A stretch of DNA of 64,000 bases from Nymphaea colorata (Eukaryota; Streptophyta; Magnoliopsida; Nymphaeales; Nymphaeaceae): assembly GCF_008831285.2 (NCBI RefSeq), contig NC_045139.1, positions 2,302,704 through 2,366,703 on the forward strand. The letters are read 5' to 3'. Shown piece by piece: positions 41,823 through 55,392 of this stretch (the first letter of the stretch is position 1; each line of letters starts with the position of its first letter). The notes beneath the pieces are model-generated. The model had not been told where the DNA came from. It did no database searches and saw only the letters and a list, made by a program, of their open reading frames with translations. The translations under genes and the position numbers were made by a program.

Positions 41823-43725
41823 ATGGATGTGGCGGAGTACCGTTTAGATGGAAATGCTGATGCAGTTGAATTCTGCCCATATGATTCATTTCATGACATA
41901 TTGGCTGCTGCAACATACACATTGCAAGAGGGTGATGAACCATGTCGAATTGGGGGAATATCAGTTTTCTCTGTCATGCAAGGATCAGGACTCAAACTGC
42001 TTCAACACATTGAAACAACTGGTATATTTGATATAAAATGGAATCCTTGTCTAGGACATAAACTACTTGCCGAAGCGAACTCTGGTGGCTTTCTGAGGCT
42101 TCATGAACTGAACTGCAACCATGGCACAGCTGAAGACACAGGTAGATTTCTTACTTAAGGACAAGTGCTAATAAATGGCGCTAGATATTGTCCAAAGTAT
42201 GATAGTATAATGAGCATCAAACACAGTTTTATTTGCATTAGATGCCCGGATATGTGAAGCACGTAGTGCTTAGCAAGCTCCTCGACTAGTAAACGCATGG
42301 ATTTTCCACATTGACTCGAGCACTGTGTCCTCTTGTATCGAAGTCACATTCTGAAATTCATAAAAGCTGCAGAATCCCTGTGTCTGGACAAGCATCCATG
42401 TGTCGTATCTTTTGAGAGGAATATGTTTGAACTTTTAGAGTGGTGGTCAAAGTGTGAAGATACTAGCTAAATTATGTGTTCTACTTGAGTCTTTTTTCCT
42501 TTTCTTCATTTTTACTAGAAAATACTCATCATTTTATCCAGGATTCATAAGAAAGGAACAACTTCACTTTCAGTAACAACAAAGCACCGCTGTCATTTTG
42601 GAAGAGAAAGCAAGATTCTAGTCCTTTGGAAGTATGATTGCTGCAAAACTTTTGGAAACACACATACCCAAACTTTGAAAGCAAACCTCCCAAGAAGCAC
42701 ACCTCTGATGTTTTGAGGAGGATCAACAATTCTGTTGTGTAACTCCTCGTGTTCAAGTTCACGTAGACATTTGGACACACATGTGGGATCTATCATAGAT
42801 AAGTATAGCGAACATACAGTTGGATGTCAATATTGTAAATCAAACTCTAGATCTATCTGAAAACGGAAAATAGTTTTATAAATATTAATCATCATATTTT
42901 TATCACTCCAAGATTAAGGTTTGTTGATACGTCTTTTTCGGATACTGATGCTGAGAAATACATACTGAAAAGGTGTTTCGTCCGTTCCTCTGTTCTTTGG
43001 TTGCATCTGCAGGTGAGGTTCTGAAGGAGGTTGTTAAGGAGGATGTTAGTTCTTCAATGTGTTTATGCCTGGATTGGAACTTGTCGTCTTCATCCATAGC
43101 AGTTGGACTTTCTGATGGTTCAGTTTCCATTGTCACCATTTCAGAAGCCCAGCTTGAAATAACACAACATTGGCAAGCTCATGATTTTGAAGTTTGGGCT
43201 TCTGCCTTTGATGTGCACCACCACCAATTGTTGTATACTGGTGCCGATGATTGCAAATTCAGTTGCTGGGACTTACGAGAGTGTACATCAGCAATGATAT
43301 TTCAGAACAGCAAGGCGCACAAGATGGGAGTGTGCTGCATACAAAAGAATCCCATGAATACTAATTTACTGCTTACTGGAAGCTATGATGAATCACTTAG
43401 GTTATGGGACATGCGGGCAACTTCTAGGCCAATATTGGAACAACAAATTTCATTGGGGGGTGGAGTTTGGAAATTTAAGCATCATCCTAGCATACCTGGG
43501 CTAGTGCTGGCAGCTTGCATGCACAATGGATTTGCCATTGTTAGGATAAAGGAAGATGGCATGGAACTGCTAGAGAATTACCAGAAACATGAGTCATTAG
43601 CGTATGGCGCAGACTGGCATCACGGGAAAGTTCAATTGAAAGGTGAGACTGGTGCAGGTTCTCTGGTGGCTACTTGTTCATTCTATGATCGTCAACTCCG
43701 TTTGTGGCTGCCAAATGTTTTGTGA
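41823..43725 (+). CDS. DPH7: DPH7-like WD40 protein (diphthine methylesterase, diphthamide pathway)
   Basis: Two coding exons, 41823-42141 and 43013-43725, joined in phase 1 (G/GT) with GT-AG borders, encode about 343 residues. The start MDVAEYRLDGNADAVEFCP is followed by GIFDIKWNP, SDGSVSIV, ADDCKFSCWDLRE and LLTGSYDESLRLWDMR: a WD40 propeller. The order and spacing fit DPH7/WDR85 (yeast Rrt2), the esterase that removes a methyl group from methylated diphthine on elongation factor 2 before the final amidation; a cytosolic role follows from the family. TTATCAG lies directly before the ATG, so a 5' UTR intron is likely. The frame is intact to TGA at 43723. It could be another WD40 protein, but the N-terminal signature argues for DPH7. 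Confidence 0.8.
42142..43012 (+). other. intron of the DPH7-like gene
   Basis: Starts GTAGAT after ACACAG and ends ATCTGCAG. 871 bp, AT-rich, with no coding segment recognised. Confidence 0.7.
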
Positions 43726-44215
43726 GCTAATTTACTAGAGAAACAAATGCCGTTTTCATTTTCTTGGATCATTCCATTGCTGCTTGAGGTTTGACAGCGT
43801 TACTTCAAAGGCGATGTGTTTTAGCTCTTCCCAAACTTACCGACATACAGCCCGCCTCCTGCAGCTAGGATTTGTAGCATGAAGATGGTCTTTGACTGGT
43901 GTTTCCGATTAGCCATCCAATTTAGAGATAATTGTCAGACGATTGGTTTTAATTTATTCCTGGTTGCTCCTGTCCAATATGTTTCCTGCAATGCTGGATA
44001 TTGTATATTCCTCTATAATTCGGCTTTATTGCGTTAGAGAGATTCCTTTGTTGAATAGCTGTTGTAAACATGAACAGACAAGGTTTAGTGCAGACACGCT
44101 GTGTGATTGACCTAAAATTTCTTGAATGCTTTTATGGACGTTTTGGCCTTAACTGGATAAGTAGCTTATCTTGTTCTGATAAGTTGTCCATAAATATCGT
44201 GGAAAATAGATAGAC

Positions 44216-44226
44216 ATCTCTCTCTC

Positions 44227-44262
<36 letters not shown>
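44216..44262. repeat. (CT)n microsatellite
   Basis: A nearly perfect TC dinucleotide run with one interruption (TA). Confidence 0.95.
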
Positions 44263-44264
<2 letters not shown>

Positions 44265-46204
44265 AATTTGGCCATAGCATCGGTGGACAGGTAAGAGGCA
44301 CACATAATGGGTGTGTCTCTTGTTCAATTTCTGTGGATGCTACTCTTCTGTTGGTTTCACCTACAATCAAAACATCTCCACTGGAATGAGGAGAGCTCTT
44401 GTGGGTGCCACCATCCTCTGAATCATTGGTATGGTGAATTACTTTCCCTGCTTATGTAAGGATAGAGACTTGGTACCTCTTCTCTTGATTGGTTGAGCGG
44501 CTAGAAGATCTCCAAATTCTCAAGAAATAGTTTAATTCTTTTACTTGTAAGCTGGAATTGGGTAAACACATAACGAACAATCCCAAGAGACCAATCTTAT
44601 GTATCTCTTCATCTCCTTGAAAGGATTAACCAAACCGTATCGCGGTTGTTTTCTCATGTTAAGTATCGCCATTTTTCCTTCTATCATGGCCAAAAAACGA
44701 TCCCATTGAACAATGAATGTCCAGAACATTTTTTTCAATCAAGGGCTAGGCTCATCTTACTCTTCTCCGTTTTGGGGAATAAGGAGAGGATCAGGTGAGA
44801 CCTTTGAAGGGTTCTTCATCGTCTACCCAAAAAGTTTTAAACAAAAAAAATAAATCAAGCTGTCTGTAACCTGCCGGAAAATTGATTCCGTGTCCTGTGG
44901 CAGAGGTCGGTGGCGTCATGACAACAATTGTATTTTTTTTGGCGTACGAGTTTCATTCTAATCGTATTTTCTAGATTTCCGCAGTGTGCAATGGAGTGAA
45001 GGAGCAGCATTATCAAATCATTCTTTAGGAATTGGAAAAAAATGTTAAAAGAATATTTTCGAAAGCAAATAGAAAAGAATCTATATAAAAACAAAAGTAA
45101 ATAAAAATAAGAAATTTTTTAAATATTTAAAAACATTTCGAAAATTGACATTCGGCGCTTTTGACTTGTCCACCAAGTCGGATGACTCTGCCCCGGATTT
45201 GATTCAAAATACCTTATCATTTGATTACTCCATATATTAAATCTATGGATCTAACATAAAATGGTTTTATTGATGTGTCAAAAGGTTTAGGGTAAGATCC
45301 ATGGTTTTATCATACTAAGGATCTTAGGTCAGACTTGAAATCCACACTTAACATCTTTATTTTATTTTTTTGTGTTAGGCAAAGGTTGGATTCAAGAAGG
45401 AAAGAATAGGGTTTTATCTTAAATACATGGCTTGGCTTTTAAATCACGAGGATTTTAGATCAGGGGCAATCAAACACATCCTTAACATGGTACACAGAGG
45501 GAGAGAAAGAAGGGGGAGTAGGCTTGGGCGTCGGGGCGGCCCAACATGATAAAAGTAGGGCTTGGGTCAGCCCGATGCCCAAAACCAAGCCCAGGGCTTG
45601 TTCAGACCAGTTAAAAACAAATTAATATAAAATAAAAAAAATTGAATATAAAATATATTTTTAATAATAAAATATAATAATGTAAAAATAAATCGGACTG
45701 AACTGAGCTCGGACGAGTCGACCCAAACCGGTTTTTTTGGGCCGGGTACTAGGTACCTGTTGGGCAACATGCCCAAGCTTAGGACCCCGGTTTAAAAGTT
45801 GCATGACACACATCATGAGCGGGGACAAAGGAAATTCAACAACAAAAGGAAGTAAGTTTATGATTGGTTGCATCCTCAAGATTTCTTACTAGTTAACTTG
45901 AACATCCGCACCTTCTAAAAAGTACTTAGATTCTTATAAGCCCAGCTGTGCATCCTTATCTTCAAAACGACAAGAAAGTTCAGCTTTACGTACTTCATCT
46001 GGCAATTGTGACCTAATCCGCAACAACCCTGCTGGGGATGACACCCCAATTTAAATTATTAGTAGAAGATTCATCGACGGGTGGCCAACATGGACCTGCT
46101 GGATGGCCGGCCGCCTAGGACCTTTACCGTAGGCCGCCGGCCCGCCAAAATCACACGTAGGCTGAGCCGGCTTTCTTGTTTTCTTAACACAGCGAACTCT
46201 TTAC

Positions 46205-46330
46205 ATGTATATATATATGTATGTATGTGTGTATCAGTATATGCAAGTACTTCATATATATATATATATGTGTGTGTGTGTATGAGTGTATGCAAGTACT
46301 TTATATATATATTATATACACACACATACA
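46205..46330. repeat. compound TA/TG microsatellite with an internal duplication
   Basis: TA runs alternate with TG and CA runs; the block around TATGCAAGTACTT occurs twice about 55 bp apart. Confidence 0.85.
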
Positions 46331-46849
46331 CATACATAGGGACCTCATTCGACTTGACGTGCCAGATGAATAAGGTGGATTATTGGCCGGCCAGCCGACA
46401 ATGGGTTTGGTTGGTCGATAGGTGGGTCAAACAGGCTGAGCTGGCCAGCCCATCAGCCACAAACCCTAGCTTATCTATTGGTTCATGGCAAGAAAAGTGA
46501 TGAGAGGGCGCATTCCTCTTTGGTGAACATGCACCAAAAAGCAGCATGCGTTTTTTGCAGCTAACTATGAAACATACTACAGATACAAATGCATCGCTCC
46601 ATCTCTTTCCAAGTAGTACAAAGTTAAGCAGTGGGACCTAAAGGAGATGAATGAATGGTAGGGGAGGCTTCTCATCTTTGGCCGTCTTTTGTTTGATGGT
46701 GTCCTATCACTATCCGTGATATATATGCAGATAATACTTGGAAAGGAGACCAAAATATTAGGTCATCTATTGGGTAGCTTTCATGGGCGTTAGCGCAAAA
46801 ACACCATTGATGCACACTGTAGGTGAGCGAGAGGTTAACAATCTATACG

Positions 46850-47270
46850 AGTGAACAATGATTCGTTAAAGGTCAGCTCATGAACAAGTTCAAACTGAGT
46901 CATTTGCTTAACGAGGCGACTCGTTCAAATAATCGAGTTGAGTTTGAGCTCCACACGTAACTGCCGAGTCGAGCTCGAGCCTTAATCGAATTTGTCAAGC
47001 CTTAATCATGTCGATATATTCAAACGAGTTTCCGAGTTTGTCGAACTTTCATCGAGTCGAGTTTGAGCTCCACACGTAGCGATGAATATCAATTCTATTC
47101 AAACAAGTTTGTCAAGCATTAATAAATGTAGCTGCTGAGTCAAGCTCGAGCTGTTTTCGTTGATCTATTCTCAAGCTCGAGTTGAGTCAAACTCGAGGTT
47201 TCATTAGTCGAGCGGAACTTGAGCTGATTGAACTCGGGCTCGACTCGACTCGTGTTTACCCCTAGCAATC
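46850..47270. repeat. GAGTCGAGCTCGAG-rich dispersed repeat
   Basis: Dense in GAGCTCGAG, CGAGTCGAG and ACTCGTGTT motifs. Shorter relatives lie at about 26780-26900 and 33600-33720. This type is common in plant genomes, but I cannot assign the transposon family. Confidence 0.5.
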
Positions 47271-50200
47271 CGTCATTCAAAAAAAAGACACAAAAGTTCC
47301 ATTACTTCTAGGGTTTTATTGGGTAATGGGCTGCGTACAACTTGGCACACCTCATTTTTAACAGTCCAAGAACGCCTCTGTGTCTCCAACTCTGACCAGC
47401 TATATTATTATGAACCTTTACATATATGGTGGTAAGGAAGCAACTTGATTTATGATTTTCTCATTTCCTAAATCATGGGGAGAACTGGAGCAAGAATTGG
47501 AACTTGCAGAAAATAACAAAAGAAAAGGTGGAAATGTATTTAAAGACAAATTAAAGAAGAAGAAACTGTCAGTTCATAAGCTGAGTCGCTTGACGATGAC
47601 AAATATTAAATGAGCAACAGGAAAAAAAGGTTGGTGATGGGGCCATGGCACTTGGCAGCAGCCCTACCAAACAGTGGAGCACACTGTCATAATCAAGGAC
47701 AAGGTGTCCCTGTTCAAATGTATTTATGGGGACCATGTCAAAGAAAAAAAAAAGAACAAACGTTAGAGAATAAAATAGTAAAATATAGTTTTATGAGCGC
47801 TTCATGGTGTCCATTTACGTAATGATCATGCAAAAGCATGACGATATGTGGCACAGGGAAAAGTATATTTAATTCCAGTTTTTAGCTAGAGAAAACAAGA
47901 TTATATTAGAGATGAAGTATATATAATTGCGAAATAGCAAAAAATTATTGCAAAAATGTGTTATAAATATATACTACAACGGAGACAAAAATTTAAAAGT
48001 AAGGTGAAACTGGTTACGTGCACACCCATGTAAAGGGTATGCAATCAGGGGGGAGCCAAGGGTTGACATCATCTCAATTTTTTTTAAAAAAAATTATATA
48101 TAAATTTTAAAAAATTTCATTTTTCTTATATAAAAATTTTGAAAAAATGATATTTCAGCCTCTTTGTCAAAATTTAGAAACTTTAATTCGATCCCCTCAC
48201 CAAAAATTTTTAACTCTCTCCCTATATGCAATCACCAAAATATTCCCAACTAAGGAAAATAAAGGTACAAATTTAATAATAAGATACATAATCATATATA
48301 TAATATTAAAAATAAGTCATCGTGCCAACTCGGGCCTGCTCGCTTGCCAATTTTAAAGCTTGGGTCCCAAGTCAGGCTGGGTACCCGGCCCGGCCTGATG
48401 CCCGCCCCTAATTACAAACTCTAAAGAAAATAATATACGCCAAACGAACAAAAAAAAATATTTAGTTTGCCATGTTTAATCAATCTTGAAAAAATATACC
48501 CTCCTCATCACCTATGATTGTTAATCACAACTAGTTGGCATATTCATTTTTACTTTATAATGATTGACAAATTTCCCCCAAGCTTTTCACTTTCATTACA
48601 TTTTTCTTTTCGTTTTAGCTGTATTTGATGGCTTTAACTAGTTATGTAGTTAGGAAAATGTGTTTGTCATTTGAAAAGTACTCGCTTAGCTTTTTATTAC
48701 AGGCGGCTCCATTCTTTCCCTTTGCCGGTGATAGGGATGTATCTCCGATGATGGGCAGACAGCTTTACTAAATTTAATGTCAAAAACTCATTTGGGATGC
48801 TTCCGTAAAAAAAGATAGGAAGGAAAGTAGGAAGAATATTGCACAAACCCTTCCATTAGGCATGCCCTAATACAAATCTAAGATGTTGGTCTCCGGTAAT
48901 GCTATAAAAAAAAAAAAAGTAAAGACTTAATCTCCATTGGGGTGCATGTTTTTCAATAAACCAAATAAAATTAAGGAAGCATGCATTCGAAATTTCGAGA
49001 TTTTAAACGGATTGCTAGGAAAGCAACAAATTGAATGTTTTGTTCTTAGTGTTCCGAGCAATAGTGGAGCTACTATGCAACTGGTGTGGCCAGTCGTCCA
49101 TGCCAGCCCCTGAAATTTTGCATTGTGATTAAGCTCGACCTAGGTTCAGTTAAGCCTAGCCACATGTGGTGCCCACACTATACTTGAGTCAGTGCCCTGC
49201 AATCACTTATTCTCCTAAGTAAGAGCCAAAATTTTCTTCAGCCATTGGTTCCGATGATGGATGGAGCTTTGTATCCCAAACTCAGTTCGGTTTGACATTG
49301 AGTTATAATATAAGATGAAAAAAATGCCGGTAATAAACTCCCTTGGTTGATTAAAGATATTTTTTCTTCAAAATTGGGATTTTGCGGTCATTTTATATAA
49401 ACAAAAAAACTAATGTTTTTTTTATCACTATGCAGCTCTGAGAATTTCTTTCCATAATTAAGCACCTATTTGTTAAACATTAATGCTGAGCTTGGTTATT
49501 TGCCGAAATAATGTTAAATGGGTTTTTACAATTTTTTTGTTAATTATATTTTGTCAACTTGATAACATTTTAGTTGGGGTCATTCTTTTACTATGCGACA
49601 AGTTGAGTTGATGCCACGGGAGTTAGAAATGAAAGTGTTGATGCCACCGGAGTTTGAAACGAAGACTGGCGGTGTATAGATGAAAAAAGCCATTAGCAGC
49701 ATAACCCCAATCACAAGTGGAGAGTTTTCAAGGAAGCAAAAAGTTTGGCATTGAAAATGATGGGTCTCATGTGCAGGGGGGAGCCAAGATTTTCTTCAGG
49801 GGTGGGCCGGCAGTCTGACCTCTGAATCCGGATAAGGCCAAACTGAATTTTAATACAAAAAATACATTATGTAATTAAAAAATATTAATTTTTTCAATAT
49901 AAAAAAAATTATTGACTGGGGTGGGGCCATGTGCCTCTTTGGCATTGAGTGTTTGTTTCAGCTAGCTCAAGAAAGTGATTGCGACAAAATAATCATGCCA
50001 GGGATGCACTCATGTATGAAAGTCCTAAATGGTTTAAGTAACTGTAAGGTTCATAAGTTGGATATTTTGTCAAGATTATCAAACACGTACTTAAATTAGG
50101 AGATAAACATGGAAGTGAGCCCCAACCCCAACCAATATTAGACCACTGTTTTTGTTGATTGTGCAACCATGAGCATTGTGTGGAGGACAAATAGAATTTT

Positions 50201-51294
50201 TTTCTTTTCTTTTGATTTGTCATTTTTAATGTCATTCTCAAATGTATACCCAACCACTGATAGGCAGCTGATATTGACAAGTGAGAATATCTACCACTCA
50301 AGGTTTGATTCAGGGTGAACGGGGTTGGCTCATCGCATAACAAAGATTCAAAGCTTCCATCCAATTACTTTCGGTGTCTCGAGGTACTGTCCTTGTTGTA
50401 CTTTAACTTTGTGTATCGGTGATCTCTTTTTCAATGACACTTTGGACTATGGATGTCAATATGTCCTATTTGAATCAGATATCCGGCCGATCCAATACAA
50501 AAAGTCGGTCATGAAAAAAATTTAATATTCGATTAAGAAATAGGATCAGATTCAGATTGAATTCATTTTTAGACAAATATAGAGTATCTAATGCTATTAA
50601 ATTTTGAAAATTGGCAAAATATGGTTCCAAATTTGGATTCAGATTCAGATATAAATATAAAAATCTAATCCGGATCAGATTTAGATTGTAAAATGGGATT
50701 TTGGATTCAGATTTGGATATGGCTTGTTTTTATTTGAATTTGAACCCGAACGTATGAGTTTCTGAAAAAACAGATATGATTAAGGATACATTCGACACGA
50801 ACCTTCCACATTGAGAATAAAATTGGCTTCATATCAACCTTCGACATTGAGAATAAAATTGGCTTCATATCAGCCCCCACCCCAAGTCATTACACCAACC
50901 CCTCCACAAGCAGGCGAAGTTTGATTCATTGGACCCAAATTCTATGTTCCTTAGAATTATCTCCCTTACATCAAAGGTGATCGATCAAAAGAACCATGGG
51001 GATTTATAAAAGTGCAGCTTTCTGTCATCAATCCTGGAAGGATGTCTGAAAACTTCCACAGTACATGGCTGTGTAATGAATTTTGGACGTTATAAAGGAA
51101 GAACAAGGATAAGAAGAAGATATATTTTATTAATTTGACTGACTCCTAGGCATCTTGATGGTAATGCTATTATTGTTCAAGCAAGAAGAACCCACTTATT
51201 AGGTAGAAGCATGACCCCAAGCACGTGGTGGGGGGCAAGGGTACGTGTTTGATTGCATATACATTGGCTTTCAAGTTTATTTTTCACAAGAACT

Positions 51295-51551
51295 TGTGAT
51301 TGGAATTCATGAAAGTCTTATCATTTTTTTTATTAATTTTCTCCACTCGATTTCAAATATATAAAAAAAAAAGAATTAACTTTCTCCATGTGCTATATGC
51401 TTTTAGCATATGATATAAGAATGTGTAATTGGAATTTATGAAAGTCCTATCATTTTTTTATTAATTTTCTCTACTCAATTTCAAATATAAAAAAAAAAAA
51501 GAATTAACTTTGTCCATGTGCTATATGCTTTTAGTATATCATATAATTGAT
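51295..51551. repeat. 129-bp tandem duplication
   Basis: The block starting TGTGATTGGAATTCATG at 51295 recurs at 51424 (TGTAATTGGAATTTATG...) through the TTAACTTT, CCATGTGCTATATGC and CATATAA landmarks, with a handful of substitutions and A-run length changes. Confidence 0.88.
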
Positions 51552-53499
51552 TATGTGGACCATCTAAGTTGCCCCAAAACTAATTGCATGTCGCACTACT
51601 AGGTAACAGCTAGCTTGGATATGTTTTAGGCTGTTAGGAAATATGATTATGTCTCTTTCATTTAAGAATTGTCTTGAAAAGTGTTAAAAATTTACATTAA
51701 TTAGTTTTTGAAATTATAAGCGAAAAAAGGCCCTGAAACGCAAATCTGGATCGGATTCAAACAGCAATATCCGGATCCAACTCCAGGCACAGCCATCAGA
51801 AAAAAAGGGTAATGCTACATCGATTCCAATCTCCCCGTCTCGACACGTGTACCTAAAGAATCCACGCCTCCTTTGAAAACGCATATAATTCTTCCGGTTA
51901 CCGGGAATTCGTCTTAAACTTAAGTCCCACTCTCAGATACAACCACGTAGCGCTTTGGGTCCTAATTACCAGAAAGGGACATGCTTTGAGCCTTTTGCCA
52001 TGTAGCTAAAGCATTCTGTGCAAGTCAGCGTGAGCTGACGCGGATTTGACGGCTGGGTCTTATCAGTGTCATCGAATTATCTCATCAACTTTGCAAGAAA
52101 TGAAAATATTCGTATTTCAAGATAAAGTCCCGCCAATAGCCTTTAGTCACGCGTCTGCCAGTCTTTTTTTGAGGCAAGAAAGTGTGATGGCTTAATATTT
52201 ATATGTAACGAGTCATTTTTTCATAAAATGAGTGAAAGTTATGGACGTTCCACTGGTCCTCCGCGAGTCAGAGCTGAGTATTTTGGGCACTTTTTTAAGG
52301 GTGATTTCGTCATTTACGGATGTCCCTCTCAGCGGTTACATCGCGTAAAAGAAGGGGGCCGGACGCCACAGCATTCGAGAAATTAATAAAATAATAAAAA
52401 ATTTAAAAGATAAAAAAAGACTAACAGAGGTAAAATTATTTGCCCCAAGTCGGCGAGGCAACCGGCTGCGACTGATGCCTCCCGGTAACTCCTAGAGGGA
52501 AACCCAAAAACTATACACTGAGAAAAGAAGGCGGAAGGACTCGAGCAGCACGCCCGTACGAGATGAGTCACCGGTCACCGCCGGTAGCTGTCTTTCTACA
52601 AATTCTTTCACTTATTTTTCTTAAAATTACAAAAGATGACCTATGTTTTCGCAAATAACAAATTCCGCGACTGGCTTTTGCAAATAAATAAATGTGTATT
52701 TATCATATTTCAGTTTTTTTTACCTTCCAGTGATAGAACAAAATTTTACCTTGATCAACAGTGCACAAGTTTTAGGAAATATGATCGTTTTTAAATCTTT
52801 TTTATAAGTTTCATGAAGCAACACTCTTAGTTACTATAACTTTAAATACAATATCTGCCTTGCAATTGTTAAACTAATGAACACTAGAAAAGTTTTATAA
52901 ACAATGATAGAGATGTTTTTGTAGGAATTGATAGTCGAAAATATAAGCTTTTTATTAAGGTTGCTTTTGTTTCATCAGATCATTTTTTCATTCATCTTTA
53001 GATGTATAGTTTTTTAACATGTGGCATAGATTTGCAATGTATATTAAAAAACACACTGTTTAATGTAGCAAATTTAAGATCTAAAGCTACCAAACTAAAC
53101 TACAACATCATCACAGGTGTCACATGAGAGATCATGAATCATATTACGTCCTTTAATGAAAAGAAACAGAGATTACTTTTCATAGTTGCTGCAAGTGCCC
53201 TTTGTGATCAATTTTAGAAAACGCTGGCGCTTTGTGACAATTGTTGTAGAGATGAGGACTGAATTTGCAATTGTAGGGAAGGCTATTAAATGCAAATTAC
53301 GTAGTTTGTGGGGTTAATTTTACAGTTGAAGCGGGTGAGAAGGAACAGTTTAGTTGATTTTTTAACGGGTTTTTTTTGCCGGGGAAGGACGGGCGGAGTG
53401 ACGGGGAAGGAGGAGAGAAGGCGAAGGGGCGGAGCGCATTCTCAAATTGAAAAAGGAGGGAAGCAGGAAAAGATTGACAAGAAAGGTTGACAGAAGAGA

Positions 53500-53976
53500 G
53501 AGAGGGAGGGAGATGGGTGCGCGCTCAGATCGTACGGGTGGATTTCACTGGTCCGACTGAGCAAAGCGCTCTCTCTCCCCTCTCTTTCGCACAGACGTCA
53601 GAAAGCGCGAGCGAGAAATCTCTCGAGGGAGAACAAGGCGCGCAGATGGAAGCCTCTCTGTTATTCAGCTGTCCTCCGGTCGGAGTTTCCGTCCCCTCTC
53701 TTTCTCGCTGAGTACAGATCGATCACGAGTTTCAACGATCGATATCTCTGTCTCTGTCTCTCTCTCTCTCTCCTCATTGAACCAGGAGTGTCGAGTGCGA
53801 GAGAATCATAAAGAACGAGGAATTTCAGTGCATAGAGTCGCGCAGAAGAATTGGATAGCTGAGAGAGAGTCAGAGAGAATAAGAGAGAGACAGAGAGATA
53901 GGGGTTGAAGAGACGGACGTCCACGAAACAGTAGCTTCTCTATCTCTCTAGCTCTCTTTGAGGAGAGAATAGAGAG
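53500..53976 (+). promoter_or_regulatory. GA/CT-rich probable promoter and 5' UTR of the KNOX gene
   Basis: Long GAGAGA and CTCTCT tracts (53752-53772 and scattered through 53860-53970) precede the ATG at 53977. GA/CT-rich 5' UTRs are common in plant homeobox genes and can bind BASIC PENTACYSTEINE proteins (family knowledge). The transcription start cannot be located. Confidence 0.45.
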
Positions 53977-54849
53977 ATGGAGGAGATATACGGCCTGGCG
54001 TCGTCGGCGGACTACTCGGACCACACCGGGATCGGGTCGTCGGTGTCGCCGGAGGGCCTAGTTTGTCCGCCGGAGTTTGCGACGTCGTATGCGAGCTATT
54101 ACTCACCGGGCGGCTGCTTTGGCGAGAAGATTCATTCCTCTGGCGGCGTCTTCGTCGGTCACTTGCCGGGTGCCGCGGGAGCGCCGGAATCGTCTGCTTC
54201 CCCGGTCTTCACGGGACAGGAGGAGGCGGGGGCGGCCTACGGCACGGAGATCTCCTCGGCGATGAAGGCCAAGATCGCGAGCCATCCTCGATATCCGAGC
54301 CTCGTGGAGGCTTATATCGATTGCCGCAAGGTAATTCCACGAGGAAGTGAGCAAGAGACAGAGTTGCCGATGATTTTTGCCGTCGGAATGCACCGTTTTT
54401 CATCCTCCAGTGTGATTGAATTCTGTTTCTTATTTCTCGATTCTCTCTTTCTTCCTTCTTAATTCTGAATCTTTTTCGAATGAACTATAAGTCATCTCGA
54501 AAATTTCGTTTTCTCGAAGATGAGTGAAGGAGATCGAAATCCGTCCGGGAAGGTTTTCTTGCTGTGTACAGATCTCATTTTTACGTTTTTAATTAAAAGA
54601 AAATTATTCATTTCCTTGATCAAATTGAAGAAATCAGAGCAATCAACGGAATCGCGACAAACTGTCTGAATTCCGTGTCTCTTTTGTTCCTGACAGACTT
54701 CAAAATTTGCGCCCAGCAAGATCTCAGTCTCTCGGGTTTGTAACATTTTGGACAATTTTTTCCTGTGCGGTTTCTAATTTGTTTTTTTCTTGTGGAAGGG
54801 TCTGATAATCTAACTCTTTCAGCATGTTTCAGAATGCTAACACACACTT

Positions 54850-54895
<46 letters not shown>

Positions 54896-55358
54896 GTGTC
54901 CGGTTTTCGTCATGTTTCACTAGATTTCATGAACTGTTGTCGCCTTAGCTATGCATATTTCCCGTTCAATTTTCACTCCTCCCGTCCTTACAGATTCAAG
55001 ATTTCGCTCCATCTTTGGAAAGTCGAGCTTATAATCTGATTTTGCTTGATTTTTTTAATCAGTCTCTTCTCCTGCGAGATCGCCATAGGCATTTTTTAAA
55101 GTCTCGTTCTGAACCGTGTACTCTTCTAGAACGTATGAGGCTATGAGCACTTCGTATGAGCACGGTCTGTGTCCTTTCCGTTTGCACCGGCTTCCTGCAC
55201 TCGCATTGTCGAGCGGCTGTCCCTCTAATCAAGCGTCCGTGACTTCTTTCGTCTTCTTCTTCCGTCTTCGCTCCTATGAATGAATGATCATAGCTGATTA
55301 TTACGTGTACTTTCGTTTCTAAAAGCTCTCTTTCGCTCTCTCTCTCTCTTTTGCTTTT

Positions 55359-55392
<34 letters not shown>

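Larger units (their letters stand above)
43726..53500. other. gene-poor region between the DPH7-like and KNOX genes
   Basis: No intact gene recognised. Contents: the DPH7 3' flank, a (CT)n run (44216-44262), a possible MITE-like repeat (about 45190-45490), a GGGCTTGGG/GCCC-rich dispersed repeat (about 45520-45790, weaker at 48315-48410), TA/TG microsatellites (46205-46330), a GAGTCGAGCTCGAG-rich repeat (about 46850-47270), a 'gggggagccaag' dispersed repeat (about 48045-48215 and 49780-49935), a GGATTCAGATT-rich repeat (about 50440-50770) and a 129-bp tandem duplication (51295-51551). Confidence 0.45.

Noticed and set aside
44541..44738. Minus-strand 65-residue ORF with protein-like composition
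   Set aside because: No family recognised, no signal or domain, and no context; it may be chance.
53487..53625. miR156/157-like sequence (TTGACAGAAGAGAGAGAGGG) with a pyrimidine-rich stretch downstream
   Set aside because: The first 18 bases resemble miR156 family members, but the 3' end differs. The downstream CCCCTCTCTTTC pairs over only about 11 bases before mismatching. It lies in the purine-rich 5' region of the KNOX gene, so low complexity explains it better.
54063..54393. Several ORFs on both strands over KNOX exon 1
   Set aside because: They are frame shadows of the GC-rich KNOX exon, which has clear KNOX1 homology in its own frame.
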